In this document: in pieces, positions 28,543 through 37,492 of the stretch
Numbering within the stretch: the first letter of the stretch is position 1
Layout: each line of letters starts with the position of its first letter
Origin: Planctomycetota bacterium
GTDB taxonomy: Bacteria; Planctomycetota; Planctomycetia; Isosphaerales; Isosphaeraceae
Direction: 5' to 3'
Length of the DNA: 64,000 nt
NCBI GenBank assembly: GCA_021791715.1
Contig: JAJYWB010000013.1
Location: forward strand, 39,465-103,464
Notes under the pieces: model-generated
Told to the model about the DNA's origin: nothing
Databases searched by the model: none
The model's input: only the letters and a program-made list of their open reading frames with translations
Position numbers and translations under genes: made by a program

Positions 28543-30129
28543 AGATCGATCCTTTTCGTTGAGACGGTTGAGGATGAGTTTGATCAGCGCGAAACGATTG
28601 GCGTGAAATCGGATGTTTCCACCCGATTCGACGGCTGCGATACGTAGCCGATTGAGTACTGAAGGCAGTAAGGATTGTGGATTCGCGTTTTCATAAGCTG
28701 CGCGATGCAGAGAGTCGAAGACGTCCGATCGAATTTCGGATGGGATTCGAGCTGTGCATCCCGCGAGTGAATCGATCGATCGATAAGGCTGAGCGAATTT
28801 TTTTTGTTTTTCGTTGTCTCCGTTAAAGGATTTGTCCGATTGAACGATTTCGAGTTCAAGATCGTCAAACCAGAGATTGATATTATAGAAGACTACATCC
28901 AATGTAACGTCGAGCCATCGTCGAACGACCACTCTTCCTCCGTTTGCAGCGAGAGTGATTGATCGAAAATGTTTGGGGACCATGGATTTAAAATGGATCC
29001 CGGAATGAAGATATTGATGGAACTTTTGGAACTGGTCTTCCGTTGGTTCGATTGTCAGACCGTTGATCATGATGGATAGATCTGGATCATCGTTGATCCA
29101 TGAACAAATAGCTATATTGTGAAATCTTCTTGTATATTCCTTTTTGGAGAGGATGTCGTTGAGTCCGAGAGCGTATGCCGCTGCTGCATTCTCTGATACC
29201 GGCGCCTGGAATGCTTTCTCTAGATCGAATGATCGAAGCGATGTGCTCGAATCGTCGAAAGAGACGAGATATCCACCGATTGGCGGTAAATCTGGGACGC
29301 CTTTAATTGGAGTTCGGTGCGATTCAGCGATCGTTTGATGCTCGAGACCGGTGATAAGGCACAATCCTCGGTTCGATTCTCGCTTCGAATCAGGACCGAC
29401 AGCGAATCGTTCGTTTGTAAAGACTTTTTTCCAATAATCATGCAATTCGGAATCTCTTTGAAAGATCATATTGTTTTCGATGCTAAACATGACTGTACAC
29501 TTATCGAGAGGAACGGATTCTTCGTCCGAATCTCCTATCGATGCGCAGAGAACTCGTTTGGTCTCTTTCTTTCCCTTGATGACGAATCGGATGTCAGGAA
29601 ACCGAACTCGTTTGGAGGGATCGAGAATGTATCTCTCCCGGAAATTGAGGAGGGTTTTGAGTGAATCCAACCCTGTGGCCTGGTGAGCTTCCTCGATTCG
29701 ATTCCAGAAGTGTCTGAATGATTTGATCGCATTCGAAGAGCTTTTGTCGTCTTGGATGTAAGGATCGCCCGTTTTTGTGTCGATTCCGAGGATTTTGGCT
29801 GCTTCGTCGGCCAGGAAGTTTGCTTTGCCACCCGAGTTGACACCAGGGAACGCTGGAAGTTCGAAGAGTCTTCCGAGTGTGATTTTGGTAATACCCTTGG
29901 AGTCACTATCATCCGATTCGAGTCGTTTCCAGGAATGCGTCTGGCTTTCGCAACCTTGTCGCTCCTTGGAGTCACTATCATCCGATTCGAGTCGTTTCCA
30001 GGCTCCTCCTGGATCGATCGATCCATTCTTACACAAGCATAGACTGAGATGAACGATGCGGCTTGTGAGTTCGATCGATCCGATCAGATTCTCGGATTCA
30101 GAGTAATCATAAAGAGCCTTGAGAAGCAT
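28105..30129 (-). CDS. cas8c: Cas8c large subunit, type I-C (Csd1)
   Basis: 674 residues from the ATG at 30129, which overlaps the cas5c stop as TAATG and so is translationally coupled. N-terminus MLLKALYDYSESENLIG fits Csd1. Family blocks include GLNDILSKKEYTRRFHNIAI, NVIPRLLRLSVSHLAKLEKG and the C-terminal FALGFYQQK. The protein recognises the PAM and recruits Cas3. Odd: residues 44-55 and 67-78 are identical (WKRLESDDSDSK), coded by a 39-bp DNA direct repeat, in the N-terminal loop region that varies among Csd1 proteins. The C-terminal 145 residues can also be made separately as Cas11c. Confidence 0.95.
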   Translation of the reverse strand: MLLKALYDYSESENLIGSIELTSRIVHLSLCLCKNGSIDPGGAWKRLESDDSDSKERQGCESQTHSWKRLESDDSDSKGITKITLGRLFELPAFPGVNSGGKANFLADEAAKILGIDTKTGDPYIQDDKSSSNAIKSFRHFWNRIEEAHQATGLDSLKTLLNFRERYILDPSKRVRFPDIRFVIKGKKETKRVLCASIGDSDEESVPLDKCTVMFSIENNMIFQRDSELHDYWKKVFTNERFAVGPDSKRESNRGLCLITGLEHQTIAESHRTPIKGVPDLPPIGGYLVSFDDSSTSLRSFDLEKAFQAPVSENAAAAYALGLNDILSKKEYTRRFHNIAICSWINDDPDLSIMINGLTIEPTEDQFQKFHQYLHSGIHFKSMVPKHFRSITLAANGGRVVVRRWLDVTLDVVFYNINLWFDDLELEIVQSDKSFNGDNEKQKKFAQPYRSIDSLAGCTARIPSEIRSDVFDSLHRAAYENANPQSLLPSVLNRLRIAAVESGGNIRFHANRFALIKLILNRLNEKDRSMTIEKHLSQTSDGPYNCGRLLAVLDDIQYRSHKKEVGADVVSRYYANASTFPSNVIPRLLRLSVSHLAKLEKGESSDQAAARSLSRKLNEICALFAPNKADGAPEFPGLLNVREQGRFALGFYQQKAFDQQQYLERKASKVVSSE
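29895..30002. repeat. 39-bp direct repeat pair inside cas8c
   Basis: Identical 39-bp copies at 29895-29933 and 29964-30002, separated by 30 bp. The 69-bp period keeps the frame and duplicates WKRLESDDSDSK in Cas8c. Spacing resembles a repeat-spacer-repeat unit, but the sequence is unrelated to the array's repeat. Confidence 0.9.
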
Positions 30130-30863
30130 TATGCGCCTCCTACCGGATTTCGCCGGCTTAGCATTTGGATTTGATCTGGACGGCAATTCATTTTTGAATC
30201 GACGACCTTGGCGTTAAAGAATACAGGATCGGGATCGACGTTCGCTCCTTTGAATCGAAGCCGTGGATCGAAGACGTCATAAAGCATGATTCCCAGATCC
30301 TCTTGGGGCCAGTTTTCGAGAGGAATGGATTGGACATCATGATCGGGAATGAATTCGAAATCGGCGGCGAACTCTCTGCAACCGAGATATGGACGATGGA
30401 AGCATTTTCCCTTGGACGCTCTGTTAGTGAATATGCCTAGATATTTATCGAGAGAATCGCGCCGCGGCTCGGCCCGGATGGTGAGGAGAATTTCGGCTTT
30501 GATAAGATATTCGACATCTGCGAGAGCGAGCATTCCACGTTGTGTACCGTCTTCGGCGCCTCCTCCAGCGAGAATCTGTTTGAACTTATTTGGATCGACG
30601 ATAGCCTTGGCGATCATATCGCGTGAGACGACCTTCTTGACCTCGTTGCGGCGGAAAGAGAACCATCGACCTCGTTTGACGACTGCGATTTCATGAATGA
30701 GATAAAACATTTGAGGTTCGTAATAGACGGCTTCAAGCACTCCTCGAGCGGCGCTTGGTGTGAGAATGGGATAGCTCACTCGTTCGGCCTTGAGCTCGGG
30801 TCGCGTCATGCAGGCGAAATCGCCCCAGACTCGAAGGTTAATGATGCAATTATCTTTTAGCAT
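30129..30863 (-). CDS. cas5c: Cas5c (Cas5d) crRNA-processing endonuclease, type I-C
   Basis: 244 residues. The RAMP-type start reads INLRVWGDFACMTRPELKAERVSYPILTPSAARGVLEAVYYEPQM-like blocks (quoted in part: RPELKAERVSYPILTPSAAR). In I-C, Cas5 replaces Cas6 and cuts pre-crRNA at the base of the repeat hairpin. Catalytic-type residues are present around Tyr in YYEP, and in GKCFHRPYLGCREF (Lys/His). Its start overlaps the stop of the preceding 75-residue gene (TGATG), and its stop overlaps cas8c (TAATG), so the three are coupled. The 11 bases after the repeat stem fit its known cleavage product. Confidence 0.95.
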   Translation of the reverse strand: MLKDNCIINLRVWGDFACMTRPELKAERVSYPILTPSAARGVLEAVYYEPQMFYLIHEIAVVKRGRWFSFRRNEVKKVVSRDMIAKAIVDPNKFKQILAGGGAEDGTQRGMLALADVEYLIKAEILLTIRAEPRRDSLDKYLGIFTNRASKGKCFHRPYLGCREFAADFEFIPDHDVQSIPLENWPQEDLGIMLYDVFDPRLRFKGANVDPDPVFFNAKVVDSKMNCRPDQIQMLSRRNPVGGA

Positions 30864-31090
30864 CAGAGAATGTCTCCATTCGAGTTCTCGATATGAATAT
30901 CTGATTGAAGATTCGTATTATCGATCCTAACATCTGAATCGATGGAGCTTTCGGTCATTGTTCCATTGATCTCCCAATGGACCGATTCCAGATCCGTCCT
31001 CAATGTACGCGCACGAAAATTCAAAATCAATCGTCCTAATCTGACAGTATACGACTTGGTTTCAAAGCTGCGGAATTTGATCAGCCTCAT
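30863..31090 (-). CDS. Unknown 75-residue protein encoded between cas3 and cas5c
   Basis: ATG at 31090 has a perfect-looking GGAGG five bases upstream, and its TGA overlaps the cas5c ATG (TGATG), strong signs of a translated gene. The protein starts MRLIKFRSFETKSYTVRLGR: the first ~35 residues are basic with beta-like alternation, the last ~30 are acidic and polar (SSIDSDVRIDNTNLQSDIHI), ending GDIL. I recognise no family; it is not the usual content of a type I-C operon. It could be a structural or regulatory accessory of Cas5c/Cascade, a control on the coupled genes, or a decayed gene piece. An in-frame TTG at 31102 is less likely as start. Confidence 0.75.
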   Translation of the reverse strand: MRLIKFRSFETKSYTVRLGRLILNFRARTLRTDLESVHWEINGTMTESSIDSDVRIDNTNLQSDIHIENSNGDIL

Positions 31091-31102
31091 GAGATCCTCC
31101 AA

Positions 31103-31320
31103 TTGTTGATTCTTCTCATCTCACTATATAGGCTATTCGCCAGTGATCGATGATTATTCCGACTTTCCGAACGAAAATCAAGAAGAGAGGTGTCCGATTT
31201 TGGTTATCATGTAATCTCCGGGTTGGTATATCGGATCCGGATCGGATTGAAACTATATTGTGAGCCGAGAGTTAGATCAAATCGAGCCGCTTGATCGCCG
31301 TTTCGATCAGGCGGATTCGA
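31103..31320. other. Gap between cas3 and the rest of the cas operon
   Basis: 218 bp without an ORF, AT-rich. Its length, compared with overlapping genes downstream, suggests a second promoter for the Cascade genes. No clear -35/-10 pair was assigned. Confidence 0.4.
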
Positions 31321-33642
31321 TTAGAAAGAACAGAATAGGTCGCTGGGCAATTCTCCCAAGTTGACGCCTAACGCAGAATGATAACGCAATTCCGAACAGA
31401 CTAACCGTGAGCATCCATCATACAGTGGTTGAATGTCTGCTGATAGGAAATTGATCCAATTGGGGTAAAGATTCACGATGAATCGTTGAAGTTTGCGGAT
31501 ATCTTCGTATGCGATGTGCCGATTCACACGGCTTTTATCGATGATCTCCAGTGCTTTGCCGTAAGGAACGATGACGCCGGTTCCGGACTCATCGATGATT
31601 TTGAAAGCGTCTGCGACTTTCTCGAAATTGAGATTTCGTCTTAAATTTTGTATAGCTTTGGAGTCGGTATGGCCCCACTGAATAAGTTTATGATAATAAT
31701 TCGCGAATGAGTCGGGATCCGATGCGAGTTCTTCGTGGTTTATCGATTCGGAGAGGAGAAGCTTTCGCGTAAGTTCGGTGGCTTCGCTATAATACCCTCT
31801 GGGTGCTGACTTTTCACCTCCGATCTTGAAAACGACGACTCGACCTCCGGGCCTTCCGGCTGGATCTATCGGGAACTCATCTTCACGGTTGCATCGGCCG
31901 GCGGCTTGGAGTATGGAATCGAGTGGAGCGAGGTGTCGAAAAACAACGGGAAAGCTGATATCAACACCCGCTTCAACAACTTGAGTGCTTATGACTCTGC
32001 AAGGTAGACCAGTCTCGGAGAGCGTGTGATGAATCGTTCCTATCGCTGGATTTTTCTTGGTTCCTAAGACGGCTTGTCTATGGGCGCCGCACATCGTGCT
32101 GGATAAATGATATAAGCCAGGGATCTCGTTAGCGAGGAGCTTTTGATAGAGATCTTGCGCGTGTTTGCGAAAGTTGAGCACGACTAGAACTCTATTTTCA
32201 TTTCGGATTTCATGAATTAATTGATCCCAGGACCATTCTTGGTCTTCTCTCAATAGGACTTCGAATCTCGTCCGCTTAAGCTCTCTAAAGATTGATTTGG
32301 GATGATCGATTAGGTCGGTCCATTCATGTTCGAGGAAACCGCTCGGAAGATTGCTATCATTGCGTTCGAATCGAGGTTGAGTGGCGGAGCTGAAAAGAAA
32401 AGAGCTTCGATAATCCTCTTTGAGCCCGCGAATGACGCTGAGGATAGGGTCTAGTAGATGGAGGGGTAGCGATTGTACTTCATCGAACAGGACGACAGAA
32501 TTGGCTATATTGTGCAATTTTCGACAACTAGATGGCTTGCGTGAGAAAAGTGATTCGAGGAATTGCACTGATGTGGTAACAATAATCGGAGCGTCCCAAT
32601 TTTCGGTTGATAGTCGGTTGCCAAGCTTCGGAAGGTCTGTTCCGACTCCTTGATCCACTGATTCGTAGAAAGCGCTTTCGCTTTGAGTTAAAGTATTGGA
32701 GTTTGATTCGTAATCCACCCCCGAGTGGTGCTCGATGACGACATCATCTCCTAGGACGGATCGATAGATCGATGCGTTTTGTTCGATGATCGAGAGGAAC
32801 GGTAATACGACAATCACGCGCTTTAGACCATGTTTCTGGGCGTGCTTAAGCGCGAAAGCCATCATTGTGAGCGTCTTGCCGCTTCCAGTTGGGGCGGTCA
32901 GTCGATAAAATCCCGGTTCGTTTTCAGCTTTATCGAGAGACGAAAGATAGAGTTCTCTGCGAACCTTGTTGACGCGATTATTCGAGGATTGATTATTTAG
33001 ACTATTTATATGATTTTCAATCTTCGTAAATAATTCCGTCGGGTTCATAGTAATTGTTTGTCTATCGCGACCTCTCATGTGCTTTTCCGTATCTAGAAAA
33101 TCGGCGTCGACCAGGCAAGAGAAGATCATTCTGGTCAGAAGTTCATCGCGTTCGTTCGGATGTAGAATTCCGCGTTTCCTCTTAATGAATTCATTTAGTC
33201 GGTTTGGCAATTTGAGTCCGAGGTCGGATAGGTTCTTTTCGAATATAGAGATAAGATCATCGGATATCCGGCATGGATTAAGATCTGAAGAAACAATAAT
33301 TTCTTGAGCTGTAGCTCGGTCGTGAAGTCCAGCGTGATGGCCTAGAATAGCGAAAACGATTGATTTGGGCAAGTGATTCCATGCCCATGCCGCGCCGAAA
33401 ACAGCGTGTTGTGTATCAATCCCTCGTTTTCTATTACCGTTTAAGTATTCTTGAAATTCGATTCGGTATTTGCCTAGATCGTGAAGTAGACCAGCCCATT
33501 CTGCTAGATCAACGGGATCGATGCCTTCATGATGAAAATCAGCGGCGAAGGATCTTGCTAGTCGAGATACTTCAAGAAGATGAGTCGCTAAATCATGGAC
33601 TTGTCCTGATGATCCAGCCGTATGAGCCAAATATTTCTTCAT
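31321..33642 (-). CDS. cas3: Cas3 helicase-nuclease, type I-C
   Basis: 773 residues. The N-terminal HD nuclease shows the metal-binding set: HD at 54-55 in WAGLLHDLGKYRIEFQEYL, His79 in DTQHAVFG and HHAG at 102-105. The SF2 helicase part has Walker A APTGSGKT (250-257), the DEVQ box in VVLFDEVQSLPLHLLDP, SSATQPRFER (motif III) and motif VI QAAGRCNRED. It is recruited by Cascade to degrade the non-target strand. First gene of the operon; 218 bp separate it from the next gene, so an internal promoter before the 75-residue gene is possible. Confidence 0.97.
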   Translation of the reverse strand: MKKYLAHTAGSSGQVHDLATHLLEVSRLARSFAADFHHEGIDPVDLAEWAGLLHDLGKYRIEFQEYLNGNRKRGIDTQHAVFGAAWAWNHLPKSIVFAILGHHAGLHDRATAQEIIVSSDLNPCRISDDLISIFEKNLSDLGLKLPNRLNEFIKRKRGILHPNERDELLTRMIFSCLVDADFLDTEKHMRGRDRQTITMNPTELFTKIENHINSLNNQSSNNRVNKVRRELYLSSLDKAENEPGFYRLTAPTGSGKTLTMMAFALKHAQKHGLKRVIVVLPFLSIIEQNASIYRSVLGDDVVIEHHSGVDYESNSNTLTQSESAFYESVDQGVGTDLPKLGNRLSTENWDAPIIVTTSVQFLESLFSRKPSSCRKLHNIANSVVLFDEVQSLPLHLLDPILSVIRGLKEDYRSSFLFSSATQPRFERNDSNLPSGFLEHEWTDLIDHPKSIFRELKRTRFEVLLREDQEWSWDQLIHEIRNENRVLVVLNFRKHAQDLYQKLLANEIPGLYHLSSTMCGAHRQAVLGTKKNPAIGTIHHTLSETGLPCRVISTQVVEAGVDISFPVVFRHLAPLDSILQAAGRCNREDEFPIDPAGRPGGRVVVFKIGGEKSAPRGYYSEATELTRKLLLSESINHEELASDPDSFANYYHKLIQWGHTDSKAIQNLRRNLNFEKVADAFKIIDESGTGVIVPYGKALEIIDKSRVNRHIAYEDIRKLQRFIVNLYPNWINFLSADIQPLYDGCSRLVCSELRYHSALGVNLGELPSDLFCSF

Positions 33643-33682
33643 CGGAAGAATCCCGTTCGTTTAAAGTGTCGACCTAGGAGAA

Positions 33683-33710
33683 ATAATAAGTCAAATCTGG
33701 AATAAGTCAA
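33683..33710 (-). promoter_or_regulatory. Candidate cas operon promoter with direct repeat
   Basis: On the minus strand TTGACT and TATTAT are separated by 16 bp, ending about 40 bp before the cas3 ATG. A 10-bp direct repeat AATAAGTCAA (plus strand 33685-33694 and 33701-33710, period 16 bp) overlaps both boxes, so it could be a regulator site. Confidence 0.45.
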
Positions 33711-34081
33711 GTTTATATCGATTACATACTCGAAATCTCAGCCATGGATTCAAAACAATTCCATAATCAATTATCTATCGTCTTGAAACGGATTGAATGG
33801 GAATTGACCAAAGATACATAAAATGGTTTATCATCCCTAAATGCAAGAAAATTGATTTTCTGTCAAATATAGACTGAGTAATTTCTGAAAAATAAAATAT
33901 TATTACAATGATGAAGGTTCATGATAGTTAAATAGAACCGCCGCGGCGGATCCAGGCTTCCGTCGCGGCGCGCATCGCTCGCACTCGTCACATAAAACAG
34001 ACGTCGGGGAGCGAACGGAATGAATCGCGGTCGCTCCCGGCGCGTCGCGAAGATCGCGAATCGTCGATCGGTTACGGTCGA
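33711..34081. other. Intergenic region upstream of cas operon
   Basis: AT-rich up to about 33930, then abruptly GC-rich with CGATCG words. The composition step near 33930 probably marks the border of the transferred CRISPR-Cas block. No gene is supported. Confidence 0.45.
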
Positions 34082-34267
34082 TCAGCCGAGCGCCGGCGAC
34101 GTCGTGCCGGCTTCAATCTCCGAAGCGATTTTCGACTCGAACGTGTCCAAAACCATCGAAGCCACCAGCCAACGCATCGGCACCCCCAACCGTCGCGCCT
34201 CCAACCGCAAATGCGCGTATAAATCCGAAGATAACGTCACCGCCAATTCCCCAAGCGAATCCACCAT
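34082..34267 (-). CDS. Small ribbon-helix-helix-like protein
   Basis: 61 residues. The pattern ELAVTLSSDLYAHLRLEARR then LGVPMRWLVASMVLDTFES gives a short strand followed by two helices, as in Arc/CopG-type DNA-binding proteins and antitoxins. The strand residues alternate (LAVTL), and the second helix starts after VPMRW. No toxin gene is next to it, so it may be a solitary regulator. Sequence context is the normal GC-rich chromosome. Confidence 0.6.
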   Translation of the reverse strand: MVDSLGELAVTLSSDLYAHLRLEARRLGVPMRWLVASMVLDTFESKIASEIEAGTTSPALG

Positions 34268-34620
34268 GGGTGTTCCTCCCGAACTCGAACCAACTTAGGC
34301 CGCGTCACCTTGACCTCTCTAACTGTAGGCCACAATCCAGAGATTGTCACTATGGATGGATGGATTTTTTCTCCGAATTTGAGAGACTGGTACGAAGACG
34401 GCGAGAAACCGACTGCGCGGGACGCTCGGCCGGTGTAGGATGGATTGAGAAACTCAGCCGAATCGAGGCGAGCTTAACGGGATCGGGTCGGGTCGAAAGG
34501 CTTCGGCAATCGGTCGATCGGGTTCGACAATCGGTCGATCGGTCGAGCATTCGTGAATCGGGTCCGAGAATCGACGCGTCGAATCGCGGCGAGGCGCGAC
34601 GGAAAAGGGAGCGATGAGCC
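34268..34620. other. Intergenic region with short repeats upstream of glgX
   Basis: Contains two close copies of CAATCGGTCGATCGG (34506-34543 region) and other CGATCG-rich words. No ORF credible. The GlgX promoter should lie here. Confidence 0.4.
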
Positions 34621-36789
34621 ATGTCGGTTAAGTTTGGCGGTGATCATCGAGAAACAGCGATCGCCGAGGTCGAGGCGATCGAAGTCGACGGCCGAGCGTT
34701 GGAAACGGCGCGGATGTATCAATTCGACGGTCAGCCGCTGTTCATTCGTCGAGGTCAGCCGTTGCCTGTGGGGACGACTCGGACGCCCGTGGGGATCAAT
34801 TTCGCCCTGATTTGTCGGCATGCGACCGCGGTTTGGCTGGTGCTATCGAAGCCTTGTCATCGAAACAGTGAAACCGAGATCCCGATCGATCCGTTGCGAT
34901 ACAGGACGGGGGATATCTGGCATTTGCAGGTTGAGGGGCTTCCCGACGAGTTTTGTTACGGGTATCGCGTCGACGGACCGACGGGAGGAAGGCATCGTTA
35001 CGATCCGTCGACCGTGCTGCTCGATCCGTTGGCGCGGTCGCTTTCGTGCGGTCAGGTGTGGGGTTTTCCTTGCGGGGTTCGGAGACGCGGGCTCGCGACC
35101 AAATCGCGGTCGTTTCGGCATCCCGACGATATTTCGCCGCGGATCGCGCGCGAGGATTCGTTGATTTATGAATTGCACGTGCGCGGATATACGGTCGATT
35201 CGTCGTCGGGGGTCGCTCATCCCGGAACGTTCGCGGGGTTGACCGAGAAGATCCCGTACCTCAAAGAGCTGGGAGTGACCGCGGTCGAGCTGTTGCCGAT
35301 CGACGAGTTTGACGAAAACGATTGCCCATTTGTTAATCCGATTACGGGTGAGAAGCTGCGTAATCTTTGGGGGTATAACACGGTGGCGTTCGCGGCGCCG
35401 AAGGCGGCGTACGCGAGCAATCCCGCGGGCGCTTCGGCGTGGGCCGAGTTTTGTAAGATGGTTCACGAGTTTCATCAGGCGGGGATCGAGGTGATCCTCG
35501 ACGTGGTGTTCAATCACACCGCCGAGGGGAACGAGCACGGCAATACGTACAGTTTTCGGGGGCTCGACAACGATCTGTATTACATGCTCGATGAAAAGGG
35601 GGATTATCTCAATTTTTCGGGGTGCGGCAACACGTTCAACGGCAATCATCCCGTGGTTCGCGGGCTTATTTTAACATTTTTACATCATAAAGTGGCGGAG
35701 GCTGGGGTCGACGGTTTTCGGTTTGATTTGGCTTCGGTGTTGGGGAGGGATGAGAAGGGACGGGTGTTGATCAATCCGCCGGTGATCGAGCGAATCGGCG
35801 AGGAGCCGATTTTGCGGGATGTGAAGTTGATCGCCGAGCCCTGGGACGCGGCGGGTCTTTATCAATTGGGGTCGTTTCCCGGCGGCCCTCGTTGGTCGGC
35901 GTGGAACGGACGTTTTCGTGATGATGTGAGGCGTTTTTGGCGCGGCGACGCGGGGGCGGTCTCGGATCTGGCGACTCGGCTGTGCGGCAGCGACGACGTG
36001 TTCGCGGGGCAGAGTCCGCGGTGTTCGATCAATTTCATCACGTGCCACGACGGGTTCACGCTCAACGATCTGGTTTCATACAATCAAAAACATAATCATG
36101 CGAATGGAGAGAATAATCGCGACGGGATGAACGAGAATTTGAGCTGGAATTGCGGGGTCGAGGGGCCGACCGACGACGCGTCGATTTTGGCGTTGCGGCG
36201 GAGGCAGGCGCGGAATTTGATCGCGACGTTGATGCTTTCGCAGGGGACGCCGATGTTGCTTGCCGGGGACGAGTTTTTGCGCACTCAGAACGGCAACAAT
36301 AACGCGTGGTGTCAGGATAATAAGACGAGCTGGGTCGATTGGAAATTGGTCGATAAGAACGCCGATTTTTTGCGGTTCACGAAGAAGATGATCGCGCTTC
36401 GGATGAGGCATCCCGTGTTGCGTAGGGCGTCGTTTGTGAATCGGCCGGGGTCGGGTCCGACTCCCGACGTGATTTGGCACGGGGTCGAGCCTTGCAAGCC
36501 CGATTTTTCCGGTTTCAGCCGGTCGATCGCGCTTGCTTATGACGGACGTCGGTGTGATCCTCCGGGGGTGATCGATCGCGATCTTTACATCGCGATGTCG
36601 GCTTACTGGAAGCCGTTGGAATTTACGATCCCGAGTTCGCCTTCGGGGAGGCGATGGCGGTTGGCGGTCGACACGTCGCTCGCGTCGCCCGACGACGCGC
36701 GCGATCTCGATCAAGGTCCCGTCGTCTTGGTGGGATCGAAATATCATGTGGGGCCGAGGTCGTTGATCGTATTGGTTTCGGAGGAATGA
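34621..36789 (+). CDS. glgX: Glycogen debranching enzyme GlgX / isoamylase type (GH13)
   Basis: 722 residues. It hydrolyses alpha-1,6 branches of glycogen after phosphorylase trimming. Domains in order: an N-terminal CBM48-type domain (GQPLPVGTTRTPVGINFAL, YGYRVDGPTGGRHRYDPS), then the GH13 barrel with DVVFNHTAEGNEHG, the nucleophile region GVDGFRFDLASVLGRDE, the acid region LIAEPWDAAGLYQLG and NFITCHDGFTLNDLVSYNQK. A C-terminal beta domain ends PRSLIVLVSEE. The first ~30 residues are an extension; the Met before YQFDGQPLF (residue 32) is an alternative start. It stands alone; no other glycogen gene is in the window. Confidence 0.93.
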   Translation: MSVKFGGDHRETAIAEVEAIEVDGRALETARMYQFDGQPLFIRRGQPLPVGTTRTPVGINFALICRHATAVWLVLSKPCHRNSETEIPIDPLRYRTGDIWHLQVEGLPDEFCYGYRVDGPTGGRHRYDPSTVLLDPLARSLSCGQVWGFPCGVRRRGLATKSRSFRHPDDISPRIAREDSLIYELHVRGYTVDSSSGVAHPGTFAGLTEKIPYLKELGVTAVELLPIDEFDENDCPFVNPITGEKLRNLWGYNTVAFAAPKAAYASNPAGASAWAEFCKMVHEFHQAGIEVILDVVFNHTAEGNEHGNTYSFRGLDNDLYYMLDEKGDYLNFSGCGNTFNGNHPVVRGLILTFLHHKVAEAGVDGFRFDLASVLGRDEKGRVLINPPVIERIGEEPILRDVKLIAEPWDAAGLYQLGSFPGGPRWSAWNGRFRDDVRRFWRGDAGAVSDLATRLCGSDDVFAGQSPRCSINFITCHDGFTLNDLVSYNQKHNHANGENNRDGMNENLSWNCGVEGPTDDASILALRRRQARNLIATLMLSQGTPMLLAGDEFLRTQNGNNNAWCQDNKTSWVDWKLVDKNADFLRFTKKMIALRMRHPVLRRASFVNRPGSGPTPDVIWHGVEPCKPDFSGFSRSIALAYDGRRCDPPGVIDRDLYIAMSAYWKPLEFTIPSSPSGRRWRLAVDTSLASPDDARDLDQGPVVLVGSKYHVGPRSLIVLVSEE

Positions 36790-36975
36790 TGATTCGAGCG
36801 GGTTTTGGGATCGCGCTTTGAATCGATTGGAATGGAACGTCGCGTTCGATCGCTTGAGGGCGAAATCGAGCGCGATTTTTTTTGGTGGTTTGAGGAAGGC
36901 GGAAGAAGGTTGTCCTAGAGTTCTGGCGGGTCGACCTTGGGCGCGGTCGATTCGCTGAATTCGGAGAGGCGACCG

Positions 36976-37464
36976 GTGAGCGTGTTGAACGGCGGCGAGT
37001 TTGGATCGGACGAATACGACGCCGACGAGGCGTTATTCGCCGCGATCGCCGAATTGCGCGCGCTGATCGATCGTGTTTTCGAGGCGAGCGGGAACGGTTC
37101 GGTCGATACGCATGCGTCGGGCGAACCGCGATGGAACGGGAAGAGCGCGGTTTCGTCGGGGACGGATCGGATCGGTGCGCGTCGAATCGAGCCGAATCGA
37201 CCTTTGAACGACGGATTGCGTCCCGGGGTTGCGAATCGGCCTCCCGTCGGCGGGGTCGGTTACGCTTTGGACCGGAACGGCGGCGCGGGGCAAGAAACGG
37301 ATCGGAGCGCCGGGGTCGAGGATCGACATCCCGACGACCACCGTCGCAGGCTCGACGAGCTGGCTCGTCGGCTCGATAGTCGCGCCGTGAGATCGCGCGG
37401 ACCGGCGACGGAATCGATCCGCGAGGCGAACGGCGATTCGGGCGAGAGACGTACGGATTCGTAG
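36976..37464 (+). CDS. Hypothetical disordered protein before cheW
   Basis: From a GTG at 36976 with GGAGAGG six bases upstream, 162 residues. Only the first part looks structured: DEALFAAIAELRALIDRVFEA forms an amphipathic helix. The rest is Gly/Arg/Asp-rich and probably disordered, with a second short helix (RRRLDELARRLDSR). It ends 28 bp before cheW on the same strand, so it may be the first gene of the chemosensory operon. A TTG at 36937 is a longer alternative. No family recognised. Confidence 0.45.
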   Translation: MSVLNGGEFGSDEYDADEALFAAIAELRALIDRVFEASGNGSVDTHASGEPRWNGKSAVSSGTDRIGARRIEPNRPLNDGLRPGVANRPPVGGVGYALDRNGGAGQETDRSAGVEDRHPDDHRRRLDELARRLDSRAVRSRGPATESIREANGDSGERRTDS

Positions 37465-37492
37465 ATCGATTCAAAAAGATGATGATAATCAT

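Noticed and set aside
29895..30002. A second mini-CRISPR (repeat-spacer-repeat) within cas8c
   Set aside because: Only two copies, the period is a multiple of three, and both copies are read in frame as part of Cas8c. Treated as a coding duplication.
36623..37492. 289-codon minus-strand frame opposite the end of glgX
   Set aside because: Low-complexity Arg/Pro/Ser content, overlaps a certain gene; shadow.
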